From Nocardioides sp. Root140 (GTDB lineage: Bacteria > Actinomycetota > Actinomycetes > Propionibacteriales > Nocardioidaceae): a DNA stretch of 64,000 nucleotides. The position numbers and the translations under genes were made by a program. The notes under the pieces were generated by a model. It saw only the letters and a list, made by a program, of their open reading frames with translations. It did not search any database and was not told the origin of the DNA. The DNA is taken from the NCBI RefSeq assembly GCF_001426745.1, contig NZ_LMFI01000001.1, positions 1,190,022 through 1,254,021 on the forward strand. The letters run 5' to 3'. Below, piece after piece: positions 9,567 through 17,909 of the stretch (within the stretch, counting starts at the first letter, position 1; each line of letters begins with the position of its first letter).

Positions 9567-9899
9567 GTGCAGAAGGAATCACTGACCGCACTGGTCCGCC
9601 AGCACCTGAAGACCGCCGCCAGCGCGTCGAGCGGTCGCAGTGCCCACACGATCTATGGAGGTCACGAACACGTCCTTCGCCAGACCCTCGTTGCACTACG
9701 GGCAGGGAGCAACCTGGACGAGCACGAGAACCCCGGCGAGGCCACGCTCCAGGTCCTCCACGGCCGCATCACGCTCGTGGCCGGTGAGAACCGGTGGAAC
9801 GGCTCACCCGGTGACCTCCTGTTCATCCCCGACTCCCGTCATGCCCTCGAGGCCGTTGAGGACTCCGTGGTCCTGCTGACCGTGGCCAAGCGAGGCTGA
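9567..9899 (+). CDS. Small cupin-domain protein at the end of the nar operon
   Basis: A 110-residue protein with a GTG start after the ribosome-binding site GAGGAGA. It has a single cupin fold at residues about 30-108: LRQTLVALRAGSNLDEHENPGEATLQVLHGRI is cupin motif 1 and GDLLFIPDSRHALEAVEDSVVLLTV is motif 2. The metal-ligand pattern is H-x3-E or similar plus a late His (DSRHAL). The substrate is unknown. The 26-base gap from narI and the same orientation suggest co-expression with nitrate respiration; a role in nitrite or nitric oxide stress is only a guess. Confidence 0.8.
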   Translation: MQKESLTALVRQHLKTAASASSGRSAHTIYGGHEHVLRQTLVALRAGSNLDEHENPGEATLQVLHGRITLVAGENRWNGSPGDLLFIPDSRHALEAVEDSVVLLTVAKRG

Positions 9900-9922
9900 C
9901 CCGCGCACCGGACGGTTCAGCC

Positions 9923-10864
9923 CTACTCCTGGTCGAGGCTGACGACCTCGTCCCACTCGACCTCGTCGGCGCCGACCAGGGCGCGGCCGATCGCGTCCAT
10001 GTCAGGCACGTCGCCGGTGCCTTCGCGCACCGTGGCGGTGAGCCGCATGCCGCCGACGTCGGCGCTGACCGCATCCGCGACACCGTCACGTTCCGTGATG
10101 ACGTAGCCGTCGTTCTCGATGCAGGCGAGGTAGTCGCTGATCTCCTCGCAGGCGGCGCCCTCGGGGCGGAGCACGTTCAGCGAGATCGACGCGGCGTCCC
10201 AGCTCTGCTCGCCGCTGGACTCCTGCTCGTAGGTCATGCTGTAGCCAACCACCGCGTGCGAGCCCTCAGCAGTCGAGGTGAACTTGCCGTCGTACTCCGG
10301 GACCATCCCGTCGATCTCGGGGAGGTACGGCGACAGGCCCGCCTCCTCGAACGCCCTGGCATCGGCCGCCTGCTCACGCGCGTCGTCGAGCAGCTCGCCG
10401 ATGGAGGGGCCGGCGCTGATCGCGATGGTCAGGCCGAGAACCGCGCACACGGCGCCGACCGCCGTGGCTCCGGTGTTGTCGCTGGTCCAGTGCACGACGG
10501 CCGTCGTGGCCGGTGCGGCGACCGCCGCTGCCGGAATGCCCGCCATCAACGTGACCGTCGTGTCGCTGCCGGGATCGCCGAGGTTGCCCACGATGGCCAG
10601 GGCGATCACGACGCTCACCGTGTAGATGCCGGACGTGGTCAGCACGATGCCGAGCGCCTGGGGCACCTGCGTGACCCGCAGCACGAAGCCGAAGGCAACC
10701 ATGATCGCCAGTCCGGCGAGGGTCCAGTAGAACAACGCGTCGTACGTCGTGGTGCCAAGCGCGCCGCGCACCGGCACCAGCAGCACGAGCCCGGCCAGGA
10801 AGGCCGCGTTGAGCTGGCGCGCGACGGGGTCGACGGCTGTGGGGGTCGAGGTCTCGGATGACAT
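9923..10864 (-). CDS. Membrane protein with extracytoplasmic domain, unknown function
   Basis: I do not recognise a named family. From the ATG at 10864 the protein has 313 residues (an upstream GTG at 10927 would add 21). The N-terminal half holds four to five hydrophobic segments (AAFLAGLVLLVPVRGAL, ALFYWTLAGLAIMVAFGFVL, IVLTTSGIYTVSVVIALAIVG, a Gly/Ala-rich segment, and AVGAVCAVLGLTIAISAG). The C-terminal half (about residues 175-313) is acidic and soluble, with two cysteines (EGAACEEISDYLACIEN) that could form a disulfide outside the cell. It is divergent from the PQQ lipoprotein gene, and their starts are only about 80 bases apart, so they may be coregulated. Confidence 0.7.
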   Translation of the reverse strand: MSSETSTPTAVDPVARQLNAAFLAGLVLLVPVRGALGTTTYDALFYWTLAGLAIMVAFGFVLRVTQVPQALGIVLTTSGIYTVSVVIALAIVGNLGDPGSDTTVTLMAGIPAAAVAAPATTAVVHWTSDNTGATAVGAVCAVLGLTIAISAGPSIGELLDDAREQAADARAFEEAGLSPYLPEIDGMVPEYDGKFTSTAEGSHAVVGYSMTYEQESSGEQSWDAASISLNVLRPEGAACEEISDYLACIENDGYVITERDGVADAVSADVGGMRLTATVREGTGDVPDMDAIGRALVGADEVEWDEVVSLDQE

Positions 10865-10942
10865 GGCCAGCAGTGTTGCCGACTTTTCGGCGGCAAAACC
10901 CTTTGTCGTTTCGGGCCGCGCCGTCACGGGTAGAGGCTCGCC

Positions 10943-13330
10943 ATGTCACTCCGGATGCTTCGCGCAGGTCTCGCAACCGTCGTCGCACTCACGGTCGCGC
11001 TGTCCGGGTGCTCCTCGACGGACGACAAGAAGGACGACTCGTCGAAGGTGTCGCTGCCGGATCCCCTGGAACCGGCCTGGGTCGCGAAGGCAACCGAGAC
11101 GACGTTCGGTGTCGCGGTGTTCCGCCGAGGCGATCGGTTGTTGCAGGTCAGCCAGGAATCGGTGACGGCGCTGGACCCGGCGTCTGGTGACGTGGTCTGG
11201 AACCGGCCGATCCCGCAGGGCTGCTCCGCAGGTGAGCCGAATGCCGCCGGCGACGTGGTGGTCGTGTTCGGTGAAGGATGTCGCGACGTGGTGGTGATCG
11301 ACAGTGAGAAGGGCACGGCCCGGTGGCGGGCACACATCCCGTCGATCTCGAAGCAGTACGACTCCGGCAATGTCGTGGCGAGCATCGGTGACAGGACCGT
11401 GACCGTGATCCAGTTCTGCGGACAGGTCACCCGTCTCTCGTTGAAGGACGGGCACCGCCTCGGCGTGCTGTCGCCCCATGACGTTGCCTGCGCCAACGAG
11501 GCGGACTCGGACGGCCAGGTCATCGCGGTGTGGCACGACCCGGCCACCGAGGCGACCCCTGATGACCACGGCACCGGCTTCATCCCGCCCTGGGACGGTG
11601 CTGCTTCCTTCGAGCTGTACGACGCGGACTCCGGCAAGCTCCTGTGGCGGCGTACGAGGTCACGACAGGACAGCGGCCTGGACGCCGGAGCAGTGGTCAG
11701 CTCCTCACCACTGATCCTTGCGCTGCGCGAGGACGGCCACACGCTGATGCGCCGCTACTCGCGGGCGCACGGCCGCCCCGGGGCCACGGTGGGCCTTCAG
11801 CTCGGCGCATACCGGGGCTTCTTCACGCCGCTGGGGACCGCAGACGGAGTGATGGTGGGCACCTACGACACCTCGCCCAAGAGCCCGACCGGCACGCCAC
11901 GCAGGGTCTACGCGTACGACGTGAAGACGGGCCGGGAGCTCTGGTCGCGCGCGGTCTCTGCAAACACGCTTTCACCGCACTACGCCTCGTCCGCCGTGGC
12001 CGGAGTCGACTCTGAGGGCGTGGTGGTCACGGAGCGCCGGATGCGTGACGACGGCCGTTCGTTCGAGATCTGGCTCGCCCGGTGGAACCTGCGCACCGGC
12101 GAGGATGCAGGGACGGCAGGTCGGATCGACGAGGACGAGTCGCAGGCCGTCATCTGGCAGGTGTCGGACGGTCTGTTGCTGGGGCAGGGCAGGGGCACCC
12201 TGGAGGCCTACGAGCTTGAGGCGGTGGACCCCGACGTGAAGCTGCCGGGAACAGAGCCGGCCTGGGCAGAGGGCGACGTACGTCCGGATCCGATGTCAGA
12301 ACCGTGCGCGGAGGTCAGCCGCCAGACGCTGCGCACCCTGGGGCTCCGGGCCAGCGCGGCGTTGCCGGCCCCGGCGAACTGCACCTGGACCGAGACCGCC
12401 GAGCCGCGCTACTCCGACCGCAGTCTTCGGGTGAGTGTGCACGTCGCCCGCCCCACGGAGTCCACGGACGAAGAAGGCCAGCCGAAGACGATGCCGGCCG
12501 TCGACGGGGCCCGCGCCGTCGCCGCACAGTGGCGCAAGGAGTTCAACCCGGACCTGACAGGTGGGATCCTGCACCCGGGGCTCGGAGCTCCGCACGAGGT
12601 CGACGGACTCGGCGACGAGGCCTATGCGACGTCGGGCACCCGCTTCGCCGGTTCGATCGGTGTCACCACGGGGAGCTATCTCCTGGTGAGGGCCGGCAAT
12701 GTCGTGGTGGAGGTGCAGGCCGAGGGTGGCTACGACGTGGCGCACCCCCAAGCCACGCCGCCCTCGCTGAACAGGATCGAGACGGGCACGCTGGCTGCTG
12801 CTCGCGAGGTTCTCGCCTCGCTCGGAGTGACGTTGGACGCGACCGAGCGGCCCGACCCGGGACGAGTCCGGCGGGTGGGCGACGTGTGTGCGGTGCTCCG
12901 CGCGGACGCCGAGGCACTCGGTCTGCCTGCGGGGCATTCGGTGACGCCGCCGGGCGCCGACCCGCGCCTGGCCGACTGCGCCTGGGAGCAGGACGACTCG
13001 ATCGGGGACCTCGCCGTCCACGTGTACGCCGCCGGTGGCAACCCGTTGGACGGCGACTCGGCGTCGACGGTCGCCCGCAAGGTGTTCGCCGCAAGCCGCT
13101 CGCGCGACGACAAGCCACTGCGCGGCCTCGGTGAGAAGGCCGTGATCTCGCGTTGGGACCAGACCGAGGCGGCCGACGGCTACGACCTGAGTGAGCGCGA
13201 GGTCCTGCTGGTCGTCGACAACCTGGTCATCGAGCTGTCGTACTCCCGCGACGGCGCCGGCCTCGGTGAGCAGGTCGAGCGCGACGCTCTCCGGATGACC
13301 CGCAAGGTGCTCGACGCCACCCGGAAGTAG
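10943..13330 (+). CDS. PQQ-type beta-propeller lipoprotein with C-terminal DUF3558-like domains
   Basis: A 795-residue protein with a lipoprotein signal: basic MSLRMLR, hydrophobic core and lipobox LSGC, with the lipidated Cys at about residue 22. Residues about 45-430 look like a PQQ/BamB-type propeller, with repeated units of the form GDVVWNRPIP, KGTARWRAHIP, SGKLLWRRTR and TGRELWSRAVS. The remainder holds two copies of a cysteine-paired module (PCAEVSRQTLRTLGL...ANCTWTE and VCAVLRADAEALGL...LADCAWEQD) resembling the DUF3558 lipoprotein domain of actinobacteria. It is probably anchored outside the membrane and may bind proteins or surface polymers. A bidirectional hairpin follows. Confidence 0.78.
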   Translation: MSLRMLRAGLATVVALTVALSGCSSTDDKKDDSSKVSLPDPLEPAWVAKATETTFGVAVFRRGDRLLQVSQESVTALDPASGDVVWNRPIPQGCSAGEPNAAGDVVVVFGEGCRDVVVIDSEKGTARWRAHIPSISKQYDSGNVVASIGDRTVTVIQFCGQVTRLSLKDGHRLGVLSPHDVACANEADSDGQVIAVWHDPATEATPDDHGTGFIPPWDGAASFELYDADSGKLLWRRTRSRQDSGLDAGAVVSSSPLILALREDGHTLMRRYSRAHGRPGATVGLQLGAYRGFFTPLGTADGVMVGTYDTSPKSPTGTPRRVYAYDVKTGRELWSRAVSANTLSPHYASSAVAGVDSEGVVVTERRMRDDGRSFEIWLARWNLRTGEDAGTAGRIDEDESQAVIWQVSDGLLLGQGRGTLEAYELEAVDPDVKLPGTEPAWAEGDVRPDPMSEPCAEVSRQTLRTLGLRASAALPAPANCTWTETAEPRYSDRSLRVSVHVARPTESTDEEGQPKTMPAVDGARAVAAQWRKEFNPDLTGGILHPGLGAPHEVDGLGDEAYATSGTRFAGSIGVTTGSYLLVRAGNVVVEVQAEGGYDVAHPQATPPSLNRIETGTLAAAREVLASLGVTLDATERPDPGRVRRVGDVCAVLRADAEALGLPAGHSVTPPGADPRLADCAWEQDDSIGDLAVHVYAAGGNPLDGDSASTVARKVFAASRSRDDKPLRGLGEKAVISRWDQTEAADGYDLSEREVLLVVDNLVIELSYSRDGAGLGEQVERDALRMTRKVLDATRK

Positions 13331-13357
13331 GGCCCGCGGCGGTGCCTGAAATGAAGA

Positions 13358-13384
13358 AAAGGCCCCGTGGAGCCGGGGCCTTTC
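13358..13384. terminator. Bidirectional intrinsic terminator
   Basis: AAAGGCCCCG and CGGGGCCTTT pair in a strong GC stem. It lies 27 bases past the PQQ-lipoprotein stop on the plus strand and just beyond the 3' end of tRNA-Leu on the minus strand, where the stem is followed by TTTTCTT. It should stop both converging transcripts. Confidence 0.85.
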
Positions 13385-13387
13385 CAG

Positions 13388-13473
13388 TGTCCGAGGGGGG
13401 ACTTGAACCCCCACGCCCTAATACGGGCACTAGCACCTCAAGCTAGCGCGTCTGCCAATTCCGCCACCCGGAC
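13388..13473 (-). tRNA. tRNA-Leu (anticodon GAG)
   Basis: An 86-base class II tRNA on the minus strand. The acceptor arms GTCCGGG and CTCGGAC pair with one G-T wobble. The D-arm begins TGGCGGAATTGG. The anticodon stem CTAGC/GCTAG encloses loop TTGAGGT, so the anticodon is GAG, reading CUC and CUU. The long variable arm (TGCCCGTATTAGGGCG) is typical of leucine tRNA. The T-arm contains GGTTCAAGTCC. CCA is not encoded. The terminator at 13358-13384 follows immediately. Confidence 0.96.
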
Positions 13474-13551
13474 GAGTGCTGGAGAACTGTAGCAAGAGAC
13501 GTGCCGAAAACTCACATCGGCCCCACTGGGCACGGATGCAAGGATGGGGAC

Positions 13552-14880
13552 ATGTCTGCACCCGACCCGACGACGGCCCACACCTCGGCGTACGACCCGT
13601 CCTCCGAGGTGGTCGACATCTGCCGCGACCTGATCCGAATCGACACCTCCAACTACGGGGACGACGACGGTCCGGGGGAGCGCAAGGCGGCCGAGCACGT
13701 CGCCGCGCTGCTCGACGAGGTGGGCATCTCGAGCAACCTCTACGAGTCCGAGCCGGGTCGAACGTCGCTGATCGCCAGGTGGGGCGACGGTCCCGGTGAA
13801 CCCCTGTTGCTGCACGGGCACCTCGACGTCGTACCGGCCGCGGCGGAGGACTGGCAGTTCGACCCGTTCGCCGCCGAGGTCCACGACGGCTACGTGTGGG
13901 GCCGTGGCGCGGTCGACATGAAGGACTTCGACGCGATGGCGCTCTCGGTGGTGCGGGCCCGTGCCCGCGCGGGGGCACTGCCGCCGCGACCCGTCGTGCT
14001 CTGCTTCACCGCCGACGAGGAGGCTGGTGGCCACAAGGGCGCTGAATACCTGATCGACAACCACGCCGACGAGATAGCCGACTGCACCGAGGCCGTGGGC
14101 GAGGTCGGCGGCTTCACCACGACCGTGCGTGGGAAGCGGATCTACCTGATCGAGGCGGCCGAGAAGGGCATGGCCTGGATGAAGCTGACCGCCCGCGGCA
14201 GTGCGGGCCACGGCTCGATGATCAACCACGACAACGCGGTGACCGAGTTGGCCGGCGCGGTGGCGCGGATCGGCTCGCACAAGTGGCCGGTGCGGCTGAC
14301 CCCGGCCATGGAGGTGCTCCTTGCCTCGGTCGCCGACATCGCCGGCACCGAGGCCACCCCGGAGAACGCGGAGGCCCTGGTCTCTGAGTTCGAGAGCTCG
14401 GCGCGCATGCTCGGCGCGGTGATCCGCAACACCGCCAACCCGACGATGCTCAACGCCGGCTACAAGGTGAACGTGATCCCGACCGAGGCCTCGGCTCACG
14501 TCGACGGCCGCTTCCTGCCGGGCTTCGAGGACGAGTTCTTCGCGACCCTGGCCGAGCTGTGTGGCGAGCACGTCACGTGGGAGTTCGTCTCCAAGCAGCA
14601 GCCCTGGGACTCGCCGTACGACGGCCGCATCGTCGATGCGATGACGCAGTCGATCCTGGCCGAGGACCCGGACGGCATCGTCGCGCCGTACCTCATGTCC
14701 GGCGGCACTGACGCCAAGCACTTCCGCAAGCTCGGGATGACCTCCTACGGCTTCGCGCCGTTGCGTCTGCCCCAGGAGCTCGACTTCGGCGCCCTCTTCC
14801 ACGGCGTCGACGAGCGGGTGCCCGTCGACGCGCTCGAGTTCGGCGCTCGGGTCTTCGACAGGTTCCTCGACCTCGCCTGA
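13552..14880 (+). CDS. M20 family metallopeptidase (ArgE/DapE/dipeptidase type)
   Basis: From the ATG at 13552 (preceded by AGGATGGGGA) the protein has 442 residues. The zinc-binding residues of the M20 family are in place: H88-G-H90-L-D92, then GRGAVDMKD with the bridging aspartate, the glutamate pair in FTADEEAGG, and a late histidine in GGTDAKHFRKLG. The lid/dimerisation domain lies between about residues 200 and 320. It hydrolyses an amide bond in a small peptide or acylated amino acid; the exact substrate cannot be fixed from sequence. It stands alone, with tRNA-Leu divergent on one side. Confidence 0.88.
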   Translation: MSAPDPTTAHTSAYDPSSEVVDICRDLIRIDTSNYGDDDGPGERKAAEHVAALLDEVGISSNLYESEPGRTSLIARWGDGPGEPLLLHGHLDVVPAAAEDWQFDPFAAEVHDGYVWGRGAVDMKDFDAMALSVVRARARAGALPPRPVVLCFTADEEAGGHKGAEYLIDNHADEIADCTEAVGEVGGFTTTVRGKRIYLIEAAEKGMAWMKLTARGSAGHGSMINHDNAVTELAGAVARIGSHKWPVRLTPAMEVLLASVADIAGTEATPENAEALVSEFESSARMLGAVIRNTANPTMLNAGYKVNVIPTEASAHVDGRFLPGFEDEFFATLAELCGEHVTWEFVSKQQPWDSPYDGRIVDAMTQSILAEDPDGIVAPYLMSGGTDAKHFRKLGMTSYGFAPLRLPQELDFGALFHGVDERVPVDALEFGARVFDRFLDLA

Positions 14881-14991
14881 GGTGGGTCGAGCCGGACGCC
14901 AACGCAACTGTCTCTGCGCGTTGTCCGCATGCTGGGATGCGGGGCTGGTTTCGGGGCCTGACTGTCGGTGGTGCCGTGTTGAGTTCTGGAT

Positions 14992-16632
14992 ATGCAGACG
15001 GCAGCGGCTCTGACGGATCTTGACTCGGGTGACACGCTCACCGGTGTCGAGTCTGCGGTGGTGGCTCGTCGGGTTGCAGAGGTTGCGTTGTTGCATCATG
15101 CGGCGCACTGGGCTGACCTGCATGGTGACCATGAGCGGGTGACGCGGGGTCATGGTGCGTGTGATGAGCCGGGGGCCAGACGGGGTCACCCGGTGTTCAA
15201 GGTCTTCGGTGGTGAGGGGACCCCGGTGGTGGCGGAGTTCGCGACCGCGGAGCTGGGGGTCAGCTTGGGGGTGCATCCGTTGGCGGCACGGTCGTGGATC
15301 GGGGATGCGTTGGATCTGCGGCACCGGTTGCCGGCGTTGTGGGCGGTGACGTTCACCGATGCGACGTTCGAGGTGTGGGTGCTGCGCAGGATCGCGGTGC
15401 TGACCCGGGGCCTGGACCCTGAGGCGGCCGAGTTGATCGGCCTCGAGTTGGCCGGTGTGGTCGGGTCGTTGCCGGCGCCACGGTTGCTGGAGAAGGTCGA
15501 GTCGATGGTGCTCCTGGCCGAGGCCCAGGCGGCCGAGGAGGACCGGCAGGACAACCTGGGCAAGCGGTTCGTGGCGTTCAACAAGTCCAACCAGCGTGGC
15601 CTCAAGGGCCTGTACGCGAAGCTGTCGGCCGCCGACGCGGTCATCGGCGAGGCACAGGTGCAGCGGTTGGCGGAGTTGCTGCTGGCCCAGGACCTGGCGG
15701 CCGGGATCGACCTCAAGGATCTGGACTCGATGGCGGTGGCCCGCTCGCGGGCGTTGGGGTTGCTGATCGCGAACCCCGACTCCGCGCTGGCCCTGATCGC
15801 CGCAGCCCACGCCGCTGCTGTCGATGAGGACGCTGGCCCCGCGAACGATGAGCCCGAGCCCGCGGACGACGACGAGCCCGCGGACGCCCCCGACACCGCG
15901 GGCGATGAGCCCGAGCCGGTTGACAGGCCTGCGGACGAGTCGAGTGCCCCGGCGTCACACAGTCGTGGGTCGCGGTGGGCGCCGGTGACGACGGTGCTGC
16001 ACCTGCACCTGTCCGAGGACGCATTGCAGGCCCTGGCCCACGCCAAGGCCCACGGCGACCACCCCGCGGGCGTCGGGCGACTGGAGGGTTACGGCCCCCT
16101 CTCCTTGCCGGAGGCCCTTGAACTGCTGCAGTTGAGCCAGGTGGTGATCCGCCCGGTGCTGGACCCGTGGGCGACCGCGCCGGTGGACTCCTACGCATTC
16201 ACCGGCAACCTGCGCGAAGCCGTGCTGGCCCGGGTGCCGGCCGACTGCTACCCCTACGGGGTCAACACCACCCATGCGATGGACATCGACCACACCCGTG
16301 CCTACGACCCCGGCTCCCACGACACAGGTGGTCCGCAGGGGCAGACCAGTGTCGAGAACGCCGGCCCGATGACCCGACATCATCACCGGATCAAGACCCA
16401 CGGACAGATGAGCGTGCGACAACCTGTGCCGGACACCTATGTCTGGCGCACCACCCACCACCGGTACCGCCTCGTCGACGGCACCGGCACCCACGACCTG
16501 GACCCACGCATCGGAGCCCTGGTCTTCAGCGACCACCGAGACGACCGCGAACACGCAGCCCTGCTGCTGACCACCGGACTCGACCTCGGCATGGAGGAGA
16601 CCGAACCCGACGACTGGCAACTCATCGCCTGA
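14992..16632 (+). CDS. DUF222 / HNH endonuclease-signature protein
   Basis: A 546-residue protein of the DUF222 plus HNH type that is multicopy in many actinobacterial genomes (related to the 13E12 repeat family). DUF222 covers residues about 20-280. An acidic low-complexity linker rich in D, E, A and P follows (about residues 280-325). The C terminus carries the HNH-like core: DIDHTRAYDPG at about residue 431, an asparagine in SVENAGPMTRHHHRIKTHG, and the closing His. Codon use differs from its neighbours: the first 500 bases use many TTG leucine and GTG/GTT codons. The function is unproven; a nuclease role in DNA repair or mobility is inferred from the motif. Confidence 0.85.
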   Translation: MQTAAALTDLDSGDTLTGVESAVVARRVAEVALLHHAAHWADLHGDHERVTRGHGACDEPGARRGHPVFKVFGGEGTPVVAEFATAELGVSLGVHPLAARSWIGDALDLRHRLPALWAVTFTDATFEVWVLRRIAVLTRGLDPEAAELIGLELAGVVGSLPAPRLLEKVESMVLLAEAQAAEEDRQDNLGKRFVAFNKSNQRGLKGLYAKLSAADAVIGEAQVQRLAELLLAQDLAAGIDLKDLDSMAVARSRALGLLIANPDSALALIAAAHAAAVDEDAGPANDEPEPADDDEPADAPDTAGDEPEPVDRPADESSAPASHSRGSRWAPVTTVLHLHLSEDALQALAHAKAHGDHPAGVGRLEGYGPLSLPEALELLQLSQVVIRPVLDPWATAPVDSYAFTGNLREAVLARVPADCYPYGVNTTHAMDIDHTRAYDPGSHDTGGPQGQTSVENAGPMTRHHHRIKTHGQMSVRQPVPDTYVWRTTHHRYRLVDGTGTHDLDPRIGALVFSDHRDDREHAALLLTTGLDLGMEETEPDDWQLIA

Positions 16633-16709
16633 CAGTTGCGTAGCTGCGGTGTGCCGGGCCCGGCGGTAATTTCCTCGACCTTGCCTGATCGGCGTGCTTG
16701 GCTCGACCC

Positions 16710-17198
16710 ATGTCCTATCCAGACCCGATCTACTTCGGCGACGAGGGTGAGCAGAGCGCCACGTTGCGACGCAACGACGAGGACCACACGCTGACCTACC
16801 GAAGCGGGGGCACGGTCGACTACCTCGCCACGGGCGCCAGCACCGGCGGCCTGTTCGGGCTCTACCGGTGGAACTTCGCCGAAGGCGTCAGCGGACCCGA
16901 CCCGCACTTCCACAAGACCATCTCCGAGTCGTTCTACATCCTCTCCGGCTCGGTGAAGATCTACGACGGCAACGCGTGGGTGGACACCCGTGCCGGCGAC
17001 TTCGTGCACGTCCCGGCCGGGGGAGTGCACGGCTTCCGCAACGAGTCGGGAGAGAAGGCCTCGATGCTGCTGCACTTCTCACCGGGGGCGCCACGTGAGC
17101 CCTACTTCGAGACGCTGAAGAAGTTAGGTGAGGGCCTCACCATGACCGACGAGGAGCGCGACGCGTTCTACCTCGCCCACGACAACTACTGGCTCTGA
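16710..17198 (+). CDS. Cupin-domain protein
   Basis: A 162-residue protein from the ATG at 16710 (a TTG at 16698 is a possible but weaker start). The cupin motif 1 is PHFHKTISESFYILSGSVKIYDG, with His-x-His and Glu metal ligands, and motif 2 is AGDFVHVPAGGVHGFRNES, supplying the last histidine. All ligands of a metal-dependent cupin are therefore kept. The protein ends with a short helix and DNYWL. The substrate is unknown. It converges on the DUF4190 gene; a 6-bp hairpin (AGCCGA/TCGGCT) at 17198-17217 lies in the gap. Confidence 0.83.
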   Translation: MSYPDPIYFGDEGEQSATLRRNDEDHTLTYRSGGTVDYLATGASTGGLFGLYRWNFAEGVSGPDPHFHKTISESFYILSGSVKIYDGNAWVDTRAGDFVHVPAGGVHGFRNESGEKASMLLHFSPGAPREPYFETLKKLGEGLTMTDEERDAFYLAHDNYWL

Positions 17199-17229
17199 GC
17201 CGATCGTCGACTCGGCTACCCGACGCTGG

Positions 17230-17631
17230 TCACGGAGTGTCGAGGAAGGCGATGAGGACACCGCCGCCGATCACCACGGTGAGTATGCCGACGCCGATCC
17301 AACCCAGGATGATGCCGGCGAGTGCCATGCCCTCGCCGTCCTGCCGGCCGCCGGACTCCTTGATCTGGCTGCGCGCGATGTAACCGAAGATCAGGGCCAG
17401 GACCGAACCCAGCCAGTAGATCCACAGGATGCCGAGCACCAGTGAGGCGATGGCCAGGCCGTTGGTCGAACGGGGAGGCGGAAACGGCTGGTAGCCGTAG
17501 GGAGGCGGATAGCCACCTCCGTACATCGGCGGGTACGGCGGCGCGCCCTGAGGTCCGGACGGCGTCGTTCCCCAACCCGCCTGGGGATCGGGCGGCGAAG
17601 GGGGGTCGGATCCCGGGTCTTGTTCGCTCAC
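17230..17631 (-). CDS. DUF4190-type small membrane protein with Pro/Gly/Tyr-rich N terminus
   Basis: A 133-residue protein counted from GTG at 17631; an in-frame ATG at 17643 would add four residues and neither has a clear ribosome-binding site. Residues 1-55 are Pro/Gly/Tyr-rich and disordered (PPYPPMYGGGYPPPYGY). The rest holds two transmembrane helices of the DUF4190 pattern, NGLAIASLVLGILWIYWLGSVLALIFGYIAR and GMALAGIILGWIGVGILTVVI, separated by the conserved RSQIKESGGRQDGEG loop. Proteins of this type are common in actinobacteria; no biochemical function is established. Confidence 0.8.
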   Translation of the reverse strand: MSEQDPGSDPPSPPDPQAGWGTTPSGPQGAPPYPPMYGGGYPPPYGYQPFPPPRSTNGLAIASLVLGILWIYWLGSVLALIFGYIARSQIKESGGRQDGEGMALAGIILGWIGVGILTVVIGGGVLIAFLDTP

Positions 17632-17674
17632 GGCCCAGAGCATGCCATGCGGCAGGAGTGAGCGGAGGCGTCGT

Positions 17675-17905
17675 TCACACGTAGAAGAACTCCGGGCGGG
17701 GTTGACGGATGATCTTGCGCCGCAGCAGCACCCGGCGTACGCCGTCGGGGCCGATGCGCACGCTGCGCAACTCCCAGCCCCCCTTCTCGGCGCGCTCGAC
17801 GAGCATGCGGGTGACCACGTTGCGGCTGAACTCGCGCGGCAGGATGAGCCTGTCGTACTCCCATTCCACGTTCTTGCGGAATGCCTTGCGCGCGGTCTCG
17901 GCCAT
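17675..17905 (-). CDS. DUF5703 family protein
   Basis: A 76-residue basic protein with a conserved core EWEYDRLILPREFSRN, then EKGGWELRSVRIGPDGVRRVLLRRKI. I recognise this as the actinobacterial DUF5703 family (a small gene next to uppP in mycobacteria, from memory). It starts four bases after the stop of the aldo/keto reductase gene, so the two are cotranscribed. The function is unknown; the short beta-rich sequence has no catalytic motif that I can see. Confidence 0.8.
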   Translation of the reverse strand: MAETARKAFRKNVEWEYDRLILPREFSRNVVTRMLVERAEKGGWELRSVRIGPDGVRRVLLRRKIIRQPRPEFFYV

Positions 17906-17909
17906 GCGA

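Noticed and set aside
13388..16632. Mobile island integrated at tRNA-Leu
   Set aside because: No integrase gene and no repeated copy of the tRNA 3' end was seen near the DUF222/HNH gene.
16698..16709. TTG start for the cupin at 16698
   Set aside because: The ATG at 16710 opens a typical cupin N terminus; the TTG has no ribosome-binding site.
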